DNA from: Pseudomonas paralactis
GTDB taxonomy: Bacteria > Pseudomonadota > Gammaproteobacteria > Pseudomonadales > Pseudomonadaceae
Direction: 5' to 3'
Assembly (NCBI RefSeq): GCF_001439735.1
Contig: NZ_JYLN01000009.1
Coordinates: 124,001 to 188,000 of the forward strand
Length of the DNA: 64,000 bases
In this document: in pieces, positions 42,546-51,978 of the stretch
Layout of the letters: every line of letters starts with the position of its first letter
Position numbering within the stretch: position 1 is the first letter of the stretch
Notes under the pieces: generated by a model
Seen by the model: the letters and a program-made list of their open reading frames with translations, nothing else
Told to the model about the DNA's origin: nothing
Database searches by the model: none
Position numbers and translations under genes: made by a program

Positions 42546-43904
42546 TCAGCGAACGCCCGCCGATCTCAGCGCCGCCGGGGTGTAGTCCGCCGCCTTGGCC
42601 GCGAAGCCAAACACGAAGCTGCTCTTCTCCTCGTTCTTCATGCCCAGCGCGATGTAGCGCCCTGCAATCAGGTCGTACAGGGTTTCCACGGTGTAGGCCG
42701 GCACCTGGTGGTCGTAATAGAACTGCGAATGGCCTTCGGCAACGCGCCACAGTTGGCCGCGGCCGTCGTAATGGTCTACCAGCGCAACCTGCCAGCTGTC
42801 TTCATCAATATACATATGGCGCTTGGCGTAGATGTGCCGCTCGCTGGGTTTAACGGTACCGACCACTTCCCACACGCGGTGCAGCTCATAGCGGGTCAGG
42901 TCCTGGTTGATATGCCCGGCCTTGATGATGTCGTCGTACTTGAGGCTCGGGGAATCGAGCTTGTAGCTGTTATAGGGGATGTACATCTCCTTCTTGCCCA
43001 CCAGTTTCCAGTCATAGCGATCGGGGGCACCGGAGAACATGTCGAAGTTATCGGTGGTGCGCAAGCCGTCCGAGGCGGTGCCTGGCCCGTCGTAGGACAC
43101 CTGCGGCGCGCGCCGTACACGGCGCTGGCCGGCATTGTAGATCCAGGCCAGGCGCGGCTCTTTCACCTGGTCGAGGGTTTCGTGCACCAACAGCACGTTA
43201 CCCGCCAGACGTGCCGGGGCGGTCACCGATTGCTTGAAGAAACTCAGCACGTTGGCTGCCTTGGCCGGGTCGATGTCCGCAATGGCTTGCGGCACCGCCA
43301 CTTCTTCCTCGAAGCGGATCGGTGTGTAGCTGCCGTTGGTCTGCGGCGTAGCCTGGGTAATGATGCGGCGCAGGTTGCCGCCGTGGTAACGAGTGATGTG
43401 GTTCCAAAGTACCTCAACGCCATTTTTCGGGATCGGGAACGCGTAGTAACGGTTGCCGGTAAAGTTCTCCAGACCGTTGCCATCGTTGATCGCCTTCACA
43501 TTCACGGCGCTGCGCTTGATCGACTCATAGATGTCCGCCGGCAAATTGACCGTGCGATGGCTGGGGTACACCGGGATCTTGTAGGTCTCGGGATAGCGCT
43601 TGAACATCGCCACCTGGCCGTCGGAGAGCTTGTCCTTGTACTTGTCCACCGTGGCAGCGGTGATCACGAACAGGGGTTTTTCACTGGCGAAGGGGTCGGC
43701 GAGAAACCCCTTGCTGTCCACCGCGCCTGCATTCTTGGGGATGCCGCCGGTCCAGGCCGGAATCGAGCCATCGGCGTTGCCGGCTTTTTCCGCGCCGACC
43801 GGGGTCAGGCTGGTGCCGAGCCTGGCGGCTTCTTCGGGCGATACCGCCGCCATCACGTTGGCGGCCAATACACTCAGGGCCATCACTGCAATCATCTTAC
43901 GCAT
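42546..43904 (-). CDS. DUF1329 outer-membrane-associated protein
   Basis: A 452-residue exported protein with signal peptide MRKMIAVMALSVLAANVMA. DUF1329 proteins have a LolB-like fold and are found beside DUF1302 proteins. Strips such as YPSHRTVNLPADIYESIKR and YDHQVPAYTVETLYDLIAGR are typical. The gene starts 25 bp after the DUF1302 stop, so they form one operon. The family is linked to uptake or handling of hydrophobic substrates; the precise role is not known. Confidence 0.92.
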   Translation of the reverse strand: MRKMIAVMALSVLAANVMAAVSPEEAARLGTSLTPVGAEKAGNADGSIPAWTGGIPKNAGAVDSKGFLADPFASEKPLFVITAATVDKYKDKLSDGQVAMFKRYPETYKIPVYPSHRTVNLPADIYESIKRSAVNVKAINDGNGLENFTGNRYYAFPIPKNGVEVLWNHITRYHGGNLRRIITQATPQTNGSYTPIRFEEEVAVPQAIADIDPAKAANVLSFFKQSVTAPARLAGNVLLVHETLDQVKEPRLAWIYNAGQRRVRRAPQVSYDGPGTASDGLRTTDNFDMFSGAPDRYDWKLVGKKEMYIPYNSYKLDSPSLKYDDIIKAGHINQDLTRYELHRVWEVVGTVKPSERHIYAKRHMYIDEDSWQVALVDHYDGRGQLWRVAEGHSQFYYDHQVPAYTVETLYDLIAGRYIALGMKNEEKSSFVFGFAAKAADYTPAALRSAGVR

Positions 43905-43929
43905 AGGTCTTGTCCTTCTTTGAAACAGA

Positions 43930-45720
43930 TCAGAAGTTCACGCCGAAGCTGAGGGCGAGGAAGTCACGGTCGGTCAGGGTGTTGTAGTCACCGCCAAAAA
44001 AGTCGGTGTAGCTCAGGCTCGCGGTGTAGGTGCTGCGGTAGTCCGCATCCACACCGACGCTGATAGCCTTGGCGCCCTTGTTGAACAGGCCGTTGGGGCC
44101 GTAACCGGCCACGTCATGGGACCAGGACAGGTTGGGCTTGAGGTTCACGCCGGCAATGGCGTTGTTGTAGTCAAGAATCGCCCGTGCGCGGTAGCCCCAG
44201 GAGGTGGAGGTGACAAAACCGTCGGTGTCACCTTCAAAACCGTAGGCGCCGTACACCGAATCACGGCCGTAGCGCAGTTTGGTTTTGTCTTCCAGGCCAG
44301 CAACGTGCACGACCGCCGCTTCGCCCACCAGCGTCAGGCGCTCGGCGCCCAGGACCTGGTCGAAGAACTGGGTCATGGTGCTTTGGATCTGGGTGATTTC
44401 CTTGCGGCGGTAGCCTTTGTTGTCATCGCCGAAGTTGCTGCGGATGGGTGAGGCGAGTTGGCCCGCAATCGGGTTGACCAGGGCCAGGGTCAGGTCAGTG
44501 GTGTTGAGTTGCACCGGCGCATTGGGCCGATAGCTGATTTCGCCGGTCCACGCCGTGCCCGTGGGCAAGGTGGTGGAGAAACTGGCGCCGAACAGGCGGA
44601 TGTCTTCCGGGTAATCCAGGTAGTACTGGCCGCGGCCGAGCATGGTGCTTTGGGCCAAACCGCCCCCGGAACCGGGTGCCAGCGCGTTGGCGGTGTTGAT
44701 GATGCGTCCGATGGTGGCCAGGTTGGTATTGGCGGTCAGGGTGCCGACAGTCGGTGTGCGGCTATGGTAGTTCATGAAGTACAGGCCGTATTCGGTGTCA
44801 TCGCCCAGCCAACGCAGGGCCGCGCCGAATTGGCCGGAGTCACGCGCATCGCGGTCACCGGCACGCCGCACAATCACGCCTTCATTGGTCACACCAAACC
44901 CTTGGCCAAAGGCAGCGGCCACCGGTTGCAGCGGTCGGATCGCCGGGCTGCCCACGGTGTAGTTATTGGTGCAGCCGTCCGCCGCCACATCGCCGCCGAA
45001 GAAGGTGCCGCAGTTGTCGAGCACCGTCTGGTCCCATTCCAGTTGGTAGAAGCCCTCCACAGTCAGTTGATTGGTCAGGCTCTGGGACGCAAACAGCATG
45101 TTCACCGGGATCAAGCCTTCCTTGATCTCGGCACCCGGACGCCGGAACGCCGACACGTCGATCGGGTTGATACTGTTGATGGAGTTGCCGATGAAGGTGC
45201 TTTCGCCCCAACTGACCACCTGCTTGCCGGCGCGCACCGTGCCGGGCAGGTCGCCCAGGGAGTAGTTGTGGTAGACGAAGGCATCAAGGATCTGCGCGCC
45301 GCTGGATTTGGCGCCTTCCTTGCGGTTGTGGTCGCTGATCGGCTTGAACTCGCGGTCTTCGTCCTTGAGCTCGAAGTCATACCAATACTTGCCGCGAACA
45401 AACACACCGGTGTCGCCGTACTTCAGTTCAAGGTCGTGCAGCCCCTTGAAGATCTTGGAGAAGGTCTCGCCCTTCTTGAAATTGAGGCGCCCGTCATCCC
45501 CGGTAGACGCCTGGCCTGAACCACCGTTGACAGTGCCGACCAGGCTTTTGTCGGCATCGCGCATGCCCCAACTGGCACCGACCGACAGCGAGGAATCGAA
45601 TTGCCCTTCGATCTCGCCGATAGTGAACGAAACAGCCTGCGCCTGGGCACAGCAACCCAGCGCAACCGCAATGGCCAGCGCCTGTGGCGTGAAGATGGCG
45701 CGCATTATTGTTTTTGTCAT
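43930..45720 (-). CDS. DUF1302 outer-membrane protein
   Basis: The ATG at 45720 (MTKTIMRAIFTPQALAIAVA, signal ending AQAQA, ribosome site GGGGAAG) gives 596 residues. The rest alternates short strands and loops and ends in a Phe (LALSFGVNF), as outer-membrane beta-barrels do. DUF1302 proteins are FadL-like or porin-like in setting and accompany DUF1329. Function is probably uptake of a hydrophobic compound. The long extra N-terminus in the frame has no signal and is rejected. Confidence 0.9.
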   Translation of the reverse strand: MTKTIMRAIFTPQALAIAVALGCCAQAQAVSFTIGEIEGQFDSSLSVGASWGMRDADKSLVGTVNGGSGQASTGDDGRLNFKKGETFSKIFKGLHDLELKYGDTGVFVRGKYWYDFELKDEDREFKPISDHNRKEGAKSSGAQILDAFVYHNYSLGDLPGTVRAGKQVVSWGESTFIGNSINSINPIDVSAFRRPGAEIKEGLIPVNMLFASQSLTNQLTVEGFYQLEWDQTVLDNCGTFFGGDVAADGCTNNYTVGSPAIRPLQPVAAAFGQGFGVTNEGVIVRRAGDRDARDSGQFGAALRWLGDDTEYGLYFMNYHSRTPTVGTLTANTNLATIGRIINTANALAPGSGGGLAQSTMLGRGQYYLDYPEDIRLFGASFSTTLPTGTAWTGEISYRPNAPVQLNTTDLTLALVNPIAGQLASPIRSNFGDDNKGYRRKEITQIQSTMTQFFDQVLGAERLTLVGEAAVVHVAGLEDKTKLRYGRDSVYGAYGFEGDTDGFVTSTSWGYRARAILDYNNAIAGVNLKPNLSWSHDVAGYGPNGLFNKGAKAISVGVDADYRSTYTASLSYTDFFGGDYNTLTDRDFLALSFGVNF

Positions 45721-46109
45721 GCGTCTTCCCCGGTGAGTGACAGAAGGCTCCACCCTACTGCCGTGCATCAGGAGCGATAAGCGCACCAAGGAGGTATTCG
45801 TGTTGTCGCTCGAAAGGATGAACGGGCGCACTGGCCGGGGTTGGGGCCGGGGTATGAATGGGGTGGATGGGGCGTTATCAGAAGAATCGATGAACCCCGT
45901 GTACTGTTGCGAAATTGGTAACAGTCCTTGTCCTGAACTGCTATTACTCATTTTGTTACAAGCGACTATTCTTGCCTGGCTTTCAGGGCAAATGGCCCGC
46001 TCCCGCCTTGGGGAGAACAGCAGATTTACAACGGATTGATCGCGTATTCAGTCTGTTACCGGTGTTCACTGACGTTGATTTGTCGCTCCTTGATCCAACG
46101 TCTGACTTC
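45721..46109. other. Gene-free region upstream of DUF1302, possible small RNA
   Basis: About 390 bp with no supported gene. It must hold the DUF1302 promoter (minus strand). On the plus strand it runs into the terminator at 46110-46137 without any plus-strand gene upstream, which suggests a small RNA. Confidence 0.55.
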
Positions 46110-46137
46110 GGCCGCTGCTTATGCAGCGGCCTTTTTT
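46110..46137 (+). terminator. Orphan plus-strand terminator
   Basis: GGCCGCTGC-TTAT-GCAGCGGCC followed by six T residues on the plus strand. The nearest plus-strand gene upstream ends at 39342, so it should end an unannotated transcript. Confidence 0.82.
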
Positions 46138-46152
46138 ATGCCTGAAATAAAA

Positions 46153-46173
46153 CGGGGCGTCATCGACGCCCCG
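46153..46173 (-). terminator. Terminator of the SDR gene
   Basis: CGGGGCGTC-ATC-GACGCCCCG; read on the minus strand it is followed by TTTTATTT, 28 bp past the SDR stop. Confidence 0.85.
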
Positions 46174-46200
46174 CAAGATTCAGTGAGGTTCCGGCAATGA

Positions 46201-47112
46201 TCAGAGGCTGAACTTCTGCAAGTTGGCCATCATCTCCTTCAATGCCTCAATGTTGTCCTTGGGATGTGCGGCGCCTTCAAAATCGCAGATCTGTTGCCAG
46301 TGCGCCGCCACGTCGTCCGGCGAGAAGCCCGCTTCAGGATCAAAACCCACTCCCAGGCTGCGCTCCCAACGGGTCTTGCCGATCCAGCCGCCACCCACTT
46401 CGAACAACCCTGACGTTTCCTGGCAGGCTTCGCTGCCCAGGTACACCACCAACGGGCTGACCAGTTCCGGTTTGAGGCGCTCGAATACCTGGGGCGGGAT
46501 CAGCCCTTCGGTCATGCGCGTACCGCCGGTGGGGGCGATGGCGTTGACCAGGATGTTGTTCTTGCGACCTTCCAGTGCCAGGGTGCGGGTCAACCCATAC
46601 AGGCCCAACTTGGCCATGCCATAGTTGGACTGGCCGAAGTTGCCGTAGATGCCTGACGTGGAGGCGGTGAAGATCACGCGCCCATAACCCTGCTCGCGCA
46701 GATGGGGCCAGGCGGCACGCGTGACCTTGTAGGCGCCTTCGACATGCACCCGGTAAACCAGGTCCCAGTCGCCGTCGTCCATCTTGTGGAAAGTCTTGTC
46801 GCGCAGGATCCCGGCGTTGTTGACTACCACGTCGATCCGGCCGAACGCGTCCAGAGCGTTCTGTACGATCTTGTCACCGTCGGTGACCGAGTCATGGTTG
46901 GCCTCGGCAATGCCGCCTGCTGCACGAATCTCGGCCACCACACGGTCGGCTGCCGAGGCATTGGCGCCCTCGCCCTGGGTGGACCCACCCAGGTCATTGA
47001 CCAGCACTTTGGCCCCGTGCCTGGCGAACAGCAGCGCATGGGCACGGCCCAGGCCACCGCCGGCTCCGGTGACGATCACGACCTTATCCTGCAACTGCAC
47101 TGACTGACTCAT
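46201..47112 (-). CDS. SDR-family dehydrogenase, 3-hydroxyacyl-CoA type
   Basis: A 303-residue NAD(P)-dependent oxidoreductase. The start at ATG 47112 (MSQSVQLQDKVVIVTGAGGG) places the cofactor loop TGAGGGLGR at the N-terminus. The active site has NNAG, TASTSGIYGNFGQSNYGMAK (Ser, Tyr, Lys). The LVNDLGGSTQGEG loop and C-terminal extension resemble the hydroxyacyl-CoA dehydrogenase part of peroxisomal multifunctional enzyme type 2. Lipid or fatty-acyl metabolism is likely. Confidence 0.9.
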   Translation of the reverse strand: MSQSVQLQDKVVIVTGAGGGLGRAHALLFARHGAKVLVNDLGGSTQGEGANASAADRVVAEIRAAGGIAEANHDSVTDGDKIVQNALDAFGRIDVVVNNAGILRDKTFHKMDDGDWDLVYRVHVEGAYKVTRAAWPHLREQGYGRVIFTASTSGIYGNFGQSNYGMAKLGLYGLTRTLALEGRKNNILVNAIAPTGGTRMTEGLIPPQVFERLKPELVSPLVVYLGSEACQETSGLFEVGGGWIGKTRWERSLGVGFDPEAGFSPDDVAAHWQQICDFEGAAHPKDNIEALKEMMANLQKFSL

Positions 47113-47241
47113 ACCGAACTCCGCTGGCGACAATGGGAATAGGCAGAGTGTCACGCACGAGGCCTTTGGTCACAATAAAAACGGCCGAGGCTGAATGGTG
47201 CTCGATAAGGCATCAGGATGATGCCGCGGTAGAAACCCGGC

Positions 47242-48144
47242 TCAGGAGTAGACCGACTGCGGCGACGCCTGGCTGATGCGATCCCGAAATGCCTGGTAAT
47301 GCCTGAGCACCTGCACCGGCGCCTCGATCTGCGGGTAATGGCCGATATCGGCCAGCAATACCGTGTCGGCGTGGGGCACCAGTTGCTCGAAGCGCTCGAC
47401 CATATGAGCACCGGAAATCGGGTCCACCCCGCCGTCGATCACCCGCAACGGCACGGCGCCGCGCTGCATGGCGGCCACCCAGCGATCACGCAGGCGTCGA
47501 CGCTGGGGAATGTAGGCAATCAGTTTGTGCAGGATACGCGGCCCGTCATTGCAACTGATCAAACTCCAAAAGTCGTCCAGCGCGCTTTCACTGGGCCGCG
47601 TCCGCGGGCCGAAGATCTGGCTGAAACTGCTGGCCAGGGCATTGCGCCCAAAAGCCCGGCCGATCATCCAGCCCAACGGGCTGAGCAATAATTTTTGCAC
47701 CAGCGTGGGGCGGTGGGTTTCCGGGAACAGTCCTCCATTGAGAAATACGCAACTGGCCATCTGGAACCGGCCTTCGTAATGCCGGGCCAGCAACTCCTGG
47801 GCGACGCTGTCGCCGTAGTCATGGGCCAATACATGCACCGGCTGTTCCACGCCCAAATGCTCAAGCAACGCCTGTTGCAAGTCGGCTTGCTCCAGCAGGC
47901 AATAGTCGTGATTCAGGGGCTTGGCCGAGTCACCAAAACCGAGCATGTCGCAGGCAATCACCAGGTTGCGCTGGGCCAGGGGCTGCCACAGGTAGTGCCA
48001 ATCCCAACTGGCGGTGGGGAAGCCATGGATCAGCAGCAGCGGTGTGCCCTGCCCGGCCACCCAATAACGCAGGGTACGCCCACGAAAGACGAAGTTCTGG
48101 CCGCGCTTGCGCCAGGCTCTGAGCGGTATCTCGGCGAGTGGCAT
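47242..48144 (-). CDS. Alpha/beta-hydrolase (epoxide hydrolase/dehalogenase-like)
   Basis: A 300-residue hydrolase with oxyanion loop LLIHGFPTASWDWHYLW, and nucleophile elbow AHDYGDSVAQEL where the nucleophile is Asp, as in epoxide hydrolases and haloalkane dehalogenases rather than Ser esterases. The His is in the ADIGHYPQIEAP region. Substrate unknown. It overlaps by one base the class II aldolase gene upstream, so the two form an operon. Confidence 0.88.
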   Translation of the reverse strand: MPLAEIPLRAWRKRGQNFVFRGRTLRYWVAGQGTPLLLIHGFPTASWDWHYLWQPLAQRNLVIACDMLGFGDSAKPLNHDYCLLEQADLQQALLEHLGVEQPVHVLAHDYGDSVAQELLARHYEGRFQMASCVFLNGGLFPETHRPTLVQKLLLSPLGWMIGRAFGRNALASSFSQIFGPRTRPSESALDDFWSLISCNDGPRILHKLIAYIPQRRRLRDRWVAAMQRGAVPLRVIDGGVDPISGAHMVERFEQLVPHADTVLLADIGHYPQIEAPVQVLRHYQAFRDRISQASPQSVYS

Positions 48145-48926
48145 CAGCTTTTATACCCAGGGTCCTGTTGGTCCAATTTGCGCAGCAGCGCCGGCCAGGC
48201 CAGCGCACCGCCCATACCTTGGGCGCTTTTTGTGACAGCTGCCACCATCGCCTTGGCGCCTGCCAGAATTTGCGGCTCAATGGTGATCAACTGCGCTGCA
48301 CCGTTTTGCGCCAGCACCTGGATCTCGCAGGCGCGCTGGAAGGTGAACATCATCAGGAAGGTATCGGCGATGGTGCTGGCGCAGGTCAGCAGGCCGTGGT
48401 TATGCAGCATGAGGAAATTGTTTTGTCCCAGGTCCGCCTGCAAACGGGCTTTTTCCTCGTGGTTCAGCGCCACGCCTTCATAGGCGTGATAGCCCAGGCT
48501 GGACAGCACAAACAATGATTGCTGGCTGATGGGCAATACACCCTGCTTTTGTGCGCAAACCGCCACGCCCGCAGCGGTGTGGGTGTGCAGCACGCAGGTC
48601 ACATCATGGCGCACTTCGTGGATGGCGCTGTGGATGGTATAGCCCGCTGGGTTGATCTCGTAGGGGCTGTCCATTTGCTTGTTGCCGGCCTGGTCGACCT
48701 TGACCAGGCTTGAGGCGGTGATTTCGTGGAACATCAGCCCGTAAGGGTTGATCAGGAAATCTTCCGTGCCCGGCACCTTGGCGGAAATATGCGTGAAGAT
48801 CAGGTCATCCCACCCATGCATCGCCACCAGGCGATAACAGGCCGCCAGGTCAACGCGGGTTTGCCATTCGGCAGCACTGACCTGGGCTTTGATGTTTTGC
48901 GGCGATGAAGCAGGGGCTAGGCTCAC
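48144..48926 (-). CDS. Class II aldolase/adducin-family protein
   Basis: A 260-residue protein with the zinc-site patterns of this family: IFTHISAKVPG, and CVLHTHTAAGVAVC with further His in LMLHNHGLLTC. Members cleave sugar phosphates or act as decarboxylases, and many in this subgroup have no known substrate. It is coupled to the hydrolase at 47242. Confidence 0.9.
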   Translation of the reverse strand: MSLAPASSPQNIKAQVSAAEWQTRVDLAACYRLVAMHGWDDLIFTHISAKVPGTEDFLINPYGLMFHEITASSLVKVDQAGNKQMDSPYEINPAGYTIHSAIHEVRHDVTCVLHTHTAAGVAVCAQKQGVLPISQQSLFVLSSLGYHAYEGVALNHEEKARLQADLGQNNFLMLHNHGLLTCASTIADTFLMMFTFQRACEIQVLAQNGAAQLITIEPQILAGAKAMVAAVTKSAQGMGGALAWPALLRKLDQQDPGYKS

Positions 48927-49089
48927 GGCAACGTCCTCCTTGGCGCACTGGTTATTGCGTCTACAGTGAGAGCCAGTCTAGTCAGACGCCGAGGCGCAAG
49001 GAGTTGCCTTCGCAGCCAGCTTGATGACCGAGCGAGTCAGTCATGAGAATAGTACAAAAAGCGCCGTCAATAACGGCGCCTTCCTGCGC

Positions 49090-49545
49090 TCAGCCGCGCA
49101 GCGCGATAATCAGTTCAGCCAGCCAAGGCTCGGCGTCGGCTTCGGGGGTCACGCTTTCGCTGGCGTCCAGGCGCAGCATCGGCAGTACTTCACGTACGCC
49201 CAGCTCGCCGAACAGTTCGCGCATTTGTTCGCCGCCGCCACAGAACGTATCGCCATAACTGGCGTCGCCCAGGCCGATAACCGCACCCGGCAGGCCGCGC
49301 CAGGCGGCGGGAAGTTGGTCGCGAATACTTGAGTACAGAGGTTGCAGGTTGTCGGGCAATTCGCCCATGCCGGTGGTCGAGGTCACCGCAAGCAACGCAT
49401 CGGGAGCAAACGCCTGAATCTCGCCCAGACTGGCGCGAGGGTTGTGCCAGGCTTCAAAACCGGCGTCCTTGAGGATTTTTTCCGCGTGGCGAGCGACTTC
49501 TTCAGCCGTACCGTAGACCGAGCCGGAAAGGATGGCGACTTTCAT
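49090..49545 (-). CDS. Flavodoxin, MioC-like
   Basis: A 151-residue FMN-binding protein starting MKVAILSGSVYGTAEEVARH (the phosphate-binding loop GSVYGTAE) with the further contacts TSTTGMGELPD and GLGDASYGDTFCGGG. It is a small electron carrier; E. coli MioC acts in biotin synthase activation. A second Met directly before is an alternative start. Single gene. Confidence 0.9.
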   Translation of the reverse strand: MKVAILSGSVYGTAEEVARHAEKILKDAGFEAWHNPRASLGEIQAFAPDALLAVTSTTGMGELPDNLQPLYSSIRDQLPAAWRGLPGAVIGLGDASYGDTFCGGGEQMRELFGELGVREVLPMLRLDASESVTPEADAEPWLAELIIALRG

Positions 49546-49674
49546 CAATCTGATCCTGTAGTTGAGTCAAAGCCTGGGATATTAGCAGTCTGTGCCGATA
49601 ATTCAGTGCGCACCGTGCGAGAATCAAGACTTGCCATAAACTTGCACCGTCACACACATGCCATGGACCGCTCA

Positions 49675-50142
49675 ATGATTAACGCCAAGCTGCTGCAAAT
49701 GGTTGTCAATGCGTCCAACGACGGGATCGTCGTTGCCGAGCGTGAGGGCCATGACAAACCGCTGATCTACGTCAACCCTGCGTTTGAACGCCTGACCGGC
49801 TACACCCTGGATGAGATCCTTTATCAGGACTGCCGCTTCCTCCAGTCCGGTGACCGTGACCAGCCGGCGCTGATGGCTATTCGTGATGCCCTCGACAATG
49901 GCGGCGCGTGCCGAGAGATCCTGCGCAACTACCGCAAGGACGGCACTCATTTCTGGAATGAGCTGTCACTTTCGACGGTGTACAACGAGGCGGACAGGCA
50001 AACGTATTTCGTCGGCGTGCAAAAAGATGTCACCACTCAAGTCAAGGCCCAGCAGCGCGTGGCCCAGCTGGAAGCGCAGTTGGCCGAGCTGAAAAACGAG
50101 CTCGCGGCGCTCAAGGCGACGAGTGGAATTAACAAACTGTAA
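49675..50142 (+). CDS. Short LOV-domain blue-light photoreceptor
   Basis: A 155-residue protein, almost wholly a LOV domain with a short C-terminal coiled coil (VAQLEAQLAELKNELAALKA). The photoactive Cys is at position 53 in LYQDCRFLQSGDRDQ. It matches the short LOV proteins of P. putida (PpSB1-LOV) in length, starting MINAKLLQMV, and in Cys position. An ATG 12 bp upstream (MDRSMINA) is possible. There is no output domain: signal passes by protein contact, most likely with the LitR-like regulator at 50809. Confidence 0.94.
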   Translation: MINAKLLQMVVNASNDGIVVAEREGHDKPLIYVNPAFERLTGYTLDEILYQDCRFLQSGDRDQPALMAIRDALDNGGACREILRNYRKDGTHFWNELSLSTVYNEADRQTYFVGVQKDVTTQVKAQQRVAQLEAQLAELKNELAALKATSGINKL

Positions 50143-50200
50143 AAAATGCGGTCTTTAGAGCGATAATGGCTTTTTAATGCCTCAGCCTTGAGCTACATCA

Positions 50201-50806
50201 ATGCACCGCGACACGCTTTTGACGCAGGACGAACTGGATTTTATCCAGGACATGCAGCATAACCCGCAGCTTAATCTGCGGGATGCGTGGTCGAGCCTGA
50301 CGGTTAATGGCGGTGCGCAGATTCGTGATTTGCTCACGCGGCTGGCCGCTCACAACCAGGTCACCATCCAGGCCCAGTTCGACAACCAGCAGCTCACCTT
50401 CCCCTTGCGCTTGGTGGAGGATGAGTTTCATGCAGTGCATCTGCGCCTCGGCGTGCCGAGCATCTTCGAAGACGGGCCGATGATCCGCCCGTGGCGCCTG
50501 GCCCTGGAAGAGCCCGTGGCACTGGAAAACGTCAAGGGCTACCCCAGTGCACTATGGGTGCACGAAGTGTCATTCAAAGGGGTGCTGGTAGAGGTGCGTG
50601 GCCGGGCCAAACCGCCCAAGACTTTTTCCCTGTGGTTCAGCCCTTCCGGCTATGAACGTATCGCGCTTCGCGGCACCCTGGAGCGGGAAACCGCCCGCGG
50701 CCTGTTCGCTTACCGCCTGAGCCAGAGTGATGCCGATGAGATCGAGCGCCTGCGCCAGTTCATTCTGCACCAGCACCGCCTCGTTCATCCTCACGTGCAC
50801 GCCTGA
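50201..50806 (+). CDS. Hypothetical protein, 201 residues
   Basis: Starts MHRDTLLTQDELDFIQDMQH and continues with alternating strands (VTIQAQFDNQQLTFPLRLVE, VSFKGVLVEVRG) that recall a PilZ-like or double-barrel fold, but a clear RxxxR or DxSxxG PilZ pattern is not visible. It ends in a His-rich helix (RQFILHQHRLVHPHVHA). It follows the LOV gene by 58 bp on the same strand and converges with the LitR gene. Function unknown. Confidence 0.72.
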   Translation: MHRDTLLTQDELDFIQDMQHNPQLNLRDAWSSLTVNGGAQIRDLLTRLAAHNQVTIQAQFDNQQLTFPLRLVEDEFHAVHLRLGVPSIFEDGPMIRPWRLALEEPVALENVKGYPSALWVHEVSFKGVLVEVRGRAKPPKTFSLWFSPSGYERIALRGTLERETARGLFAYRLSQSDADEIERLRQFILHQHRLVHPHVHA

Positions 50807-50808
50807 GT

Positions 50809-51765
50809 TCAGGTCTCCAGGCGGCCGCTGAGAAACTGCTGCAGGCGGCGCTGCATCAAACGTCCGTCATTGCCCAGGCACCCAACCGATGAGCCGGCCA
50901 GGATGTGCTCGGCGAGGTCGGAGGCATCACCCGCCAACAGCAACGGGCAATTGAGCGTCAACGCCAGACGATTGAGCCGCGAGGGCAGCTCGACGCCGGG
51001 AGAATGGTTGGAAAACAGCACCAGGGCTTGTGGCCGAGTTCTCTCGCAGATCAGCGTCAACTCATCGAGCGGTTGGCCGACACCCAGAACTTTTACCGCG
51101 AGCTTGTCGCTGGACATCAATAAGCCCGCGACCAGTAGTTCCAGTTCACGACATCCACCGGCGATTGCGGAGAGCAACACCCTGGGCGCCGGTGACGCAC
51201 AGGCCAACTGCAGGCGTTGAGCAGTGCGCGAACGCAGGAAGTTATCGAAAAACAGCCATTCGCTGGCTTGGCCAAAACGCCCCTGGTGACGCAGCAGTTG
51301 TTGCCAGAGGGGCATCAGGATGTCCTGAAATACGACAGTCGTTGAATAAGCGCTGAAGATCTGGCCGTACAACTGCCCCAGTTCACGGTCATCAAAAGCG
51401 CTGATGGCCAGCCGCAGTTGTGCCTGCCACTGCTGCCATTCCAGTTCGGTATCGCTGCGTGATGTCGCAACCGGCGCGCCGGACAGTTGATCGCGCGCCA
51501 GGATCTTGCCCACTTTGCTCACCGACACGCCGCGTTCGATCCAGTCGAGAATGCGATGCACGGTGTCGATATCGGCGCTTGAGTACAGCCGATGCCCGCT
51601 TTCGGTGCGAACGGGCTGAATCAAGCCATAGCGACGCTCCCAGGCACGCAGCGTTACCGGGTTTACGCCTGTGAGTCTTGCCACTTCACGAATCGGGAAC
51701 AGCCCCTCGCAGTCAGGGTGACTGTCAGGCGTCGCTTCACGAGAGGGAGCAATGATTTGGGACAT
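50809..51765 (-). CDS. LitR/CarH-like MerR regulator, class II (no cobalamin motif)
   Basis: A 318-residue regulator with an N-terminal MerR HTH (FPIREVARLTGVNPVTLRAW, ERRYGLIQP) and a C-terminal domain of the B12-binding type (LAVKVLGVGQPLDELTLICE). The DxHxxG motif that binds cobalamin is missing: no His lies in that loop. Class II LitR proteins of pseudomonads lack it and sense light through a short LOV partner. The LOV gene at 49675 lies 0.7 kb away. It is divergent from the pterin operon, the likely target. Confidence 0.87.
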   Translation of the reverse strand: MSQIIAPSREATPDSHPDCEGLFPIREVARLTGVNPVTLRAWERRYGLIQPVRTESGHRLYSSADIDTVHRILDWIERGVSVSKVGKILARDQLSGAPVATSRSDTELEWQQWQAQLRLAISAFDDRELGQLYGQIFSAYSTTVVFQDILMPLWQQLLRHQGRFGQASEWLFFDNFLRSRTAQRLQLACASPAPRVLLSAIAGGCRELELLVAGLLMSSDKLAVKVLGVGQPLDELTLICERTRPQALVLFSNHSPGVELPSRLNRLALTLNCPLLLAGDASDLAEHILAGSSVGCLGNDGRLMQRRLQQFLSGRLET

Positions 51766-51868
51766 CAGCGATGAAAACTTGTATGAATTTGGATGCTATT
51801 TAACGCCGATTGAAGCGCATGATTCAAGATCTACGGCGATCCATCCGAAGTTTCTGGTGTATTTGGGC

Positions 51869-51898
51869 AAAACAGGAATAATCCTTGCCTGTTTTTTC
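51869..51898 (+). terminator. Terminator-like hairpin in the pterin-operon leader
   Basis: AAAACAGG / CCTGTTTT stem with an 11-nt loop and TTTTTT on the plus strand, 81 bp before the ABM-gene start. No plus-strand gene lies between it and the LitR gene, which runs the other way. It could attenuate the operon or end a leader RNA. Confidence 0.6.
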
Positions 51899-51978
51899 TA
51901 CGTCGCTGCAACACCCCCGCAGCTTCGTTCGTGCGCCGCTTACCCGGCCCAGCGCACTCGATTATCTGGAGATACACA

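Noticed and set aside
42177..43952. Plus-strand 591-codon frame opposite DUF1329
   Set aside because: Long only because of high GC; the opposite strand has a signal peptide and clear DUF1329 motifs.
44458..45519. Plus-strand 353-codon frame opposite DUF1302
   Set aside because: GC-driven shadow frame; the minus-strand gene has the signal peptide and barrel pattern.
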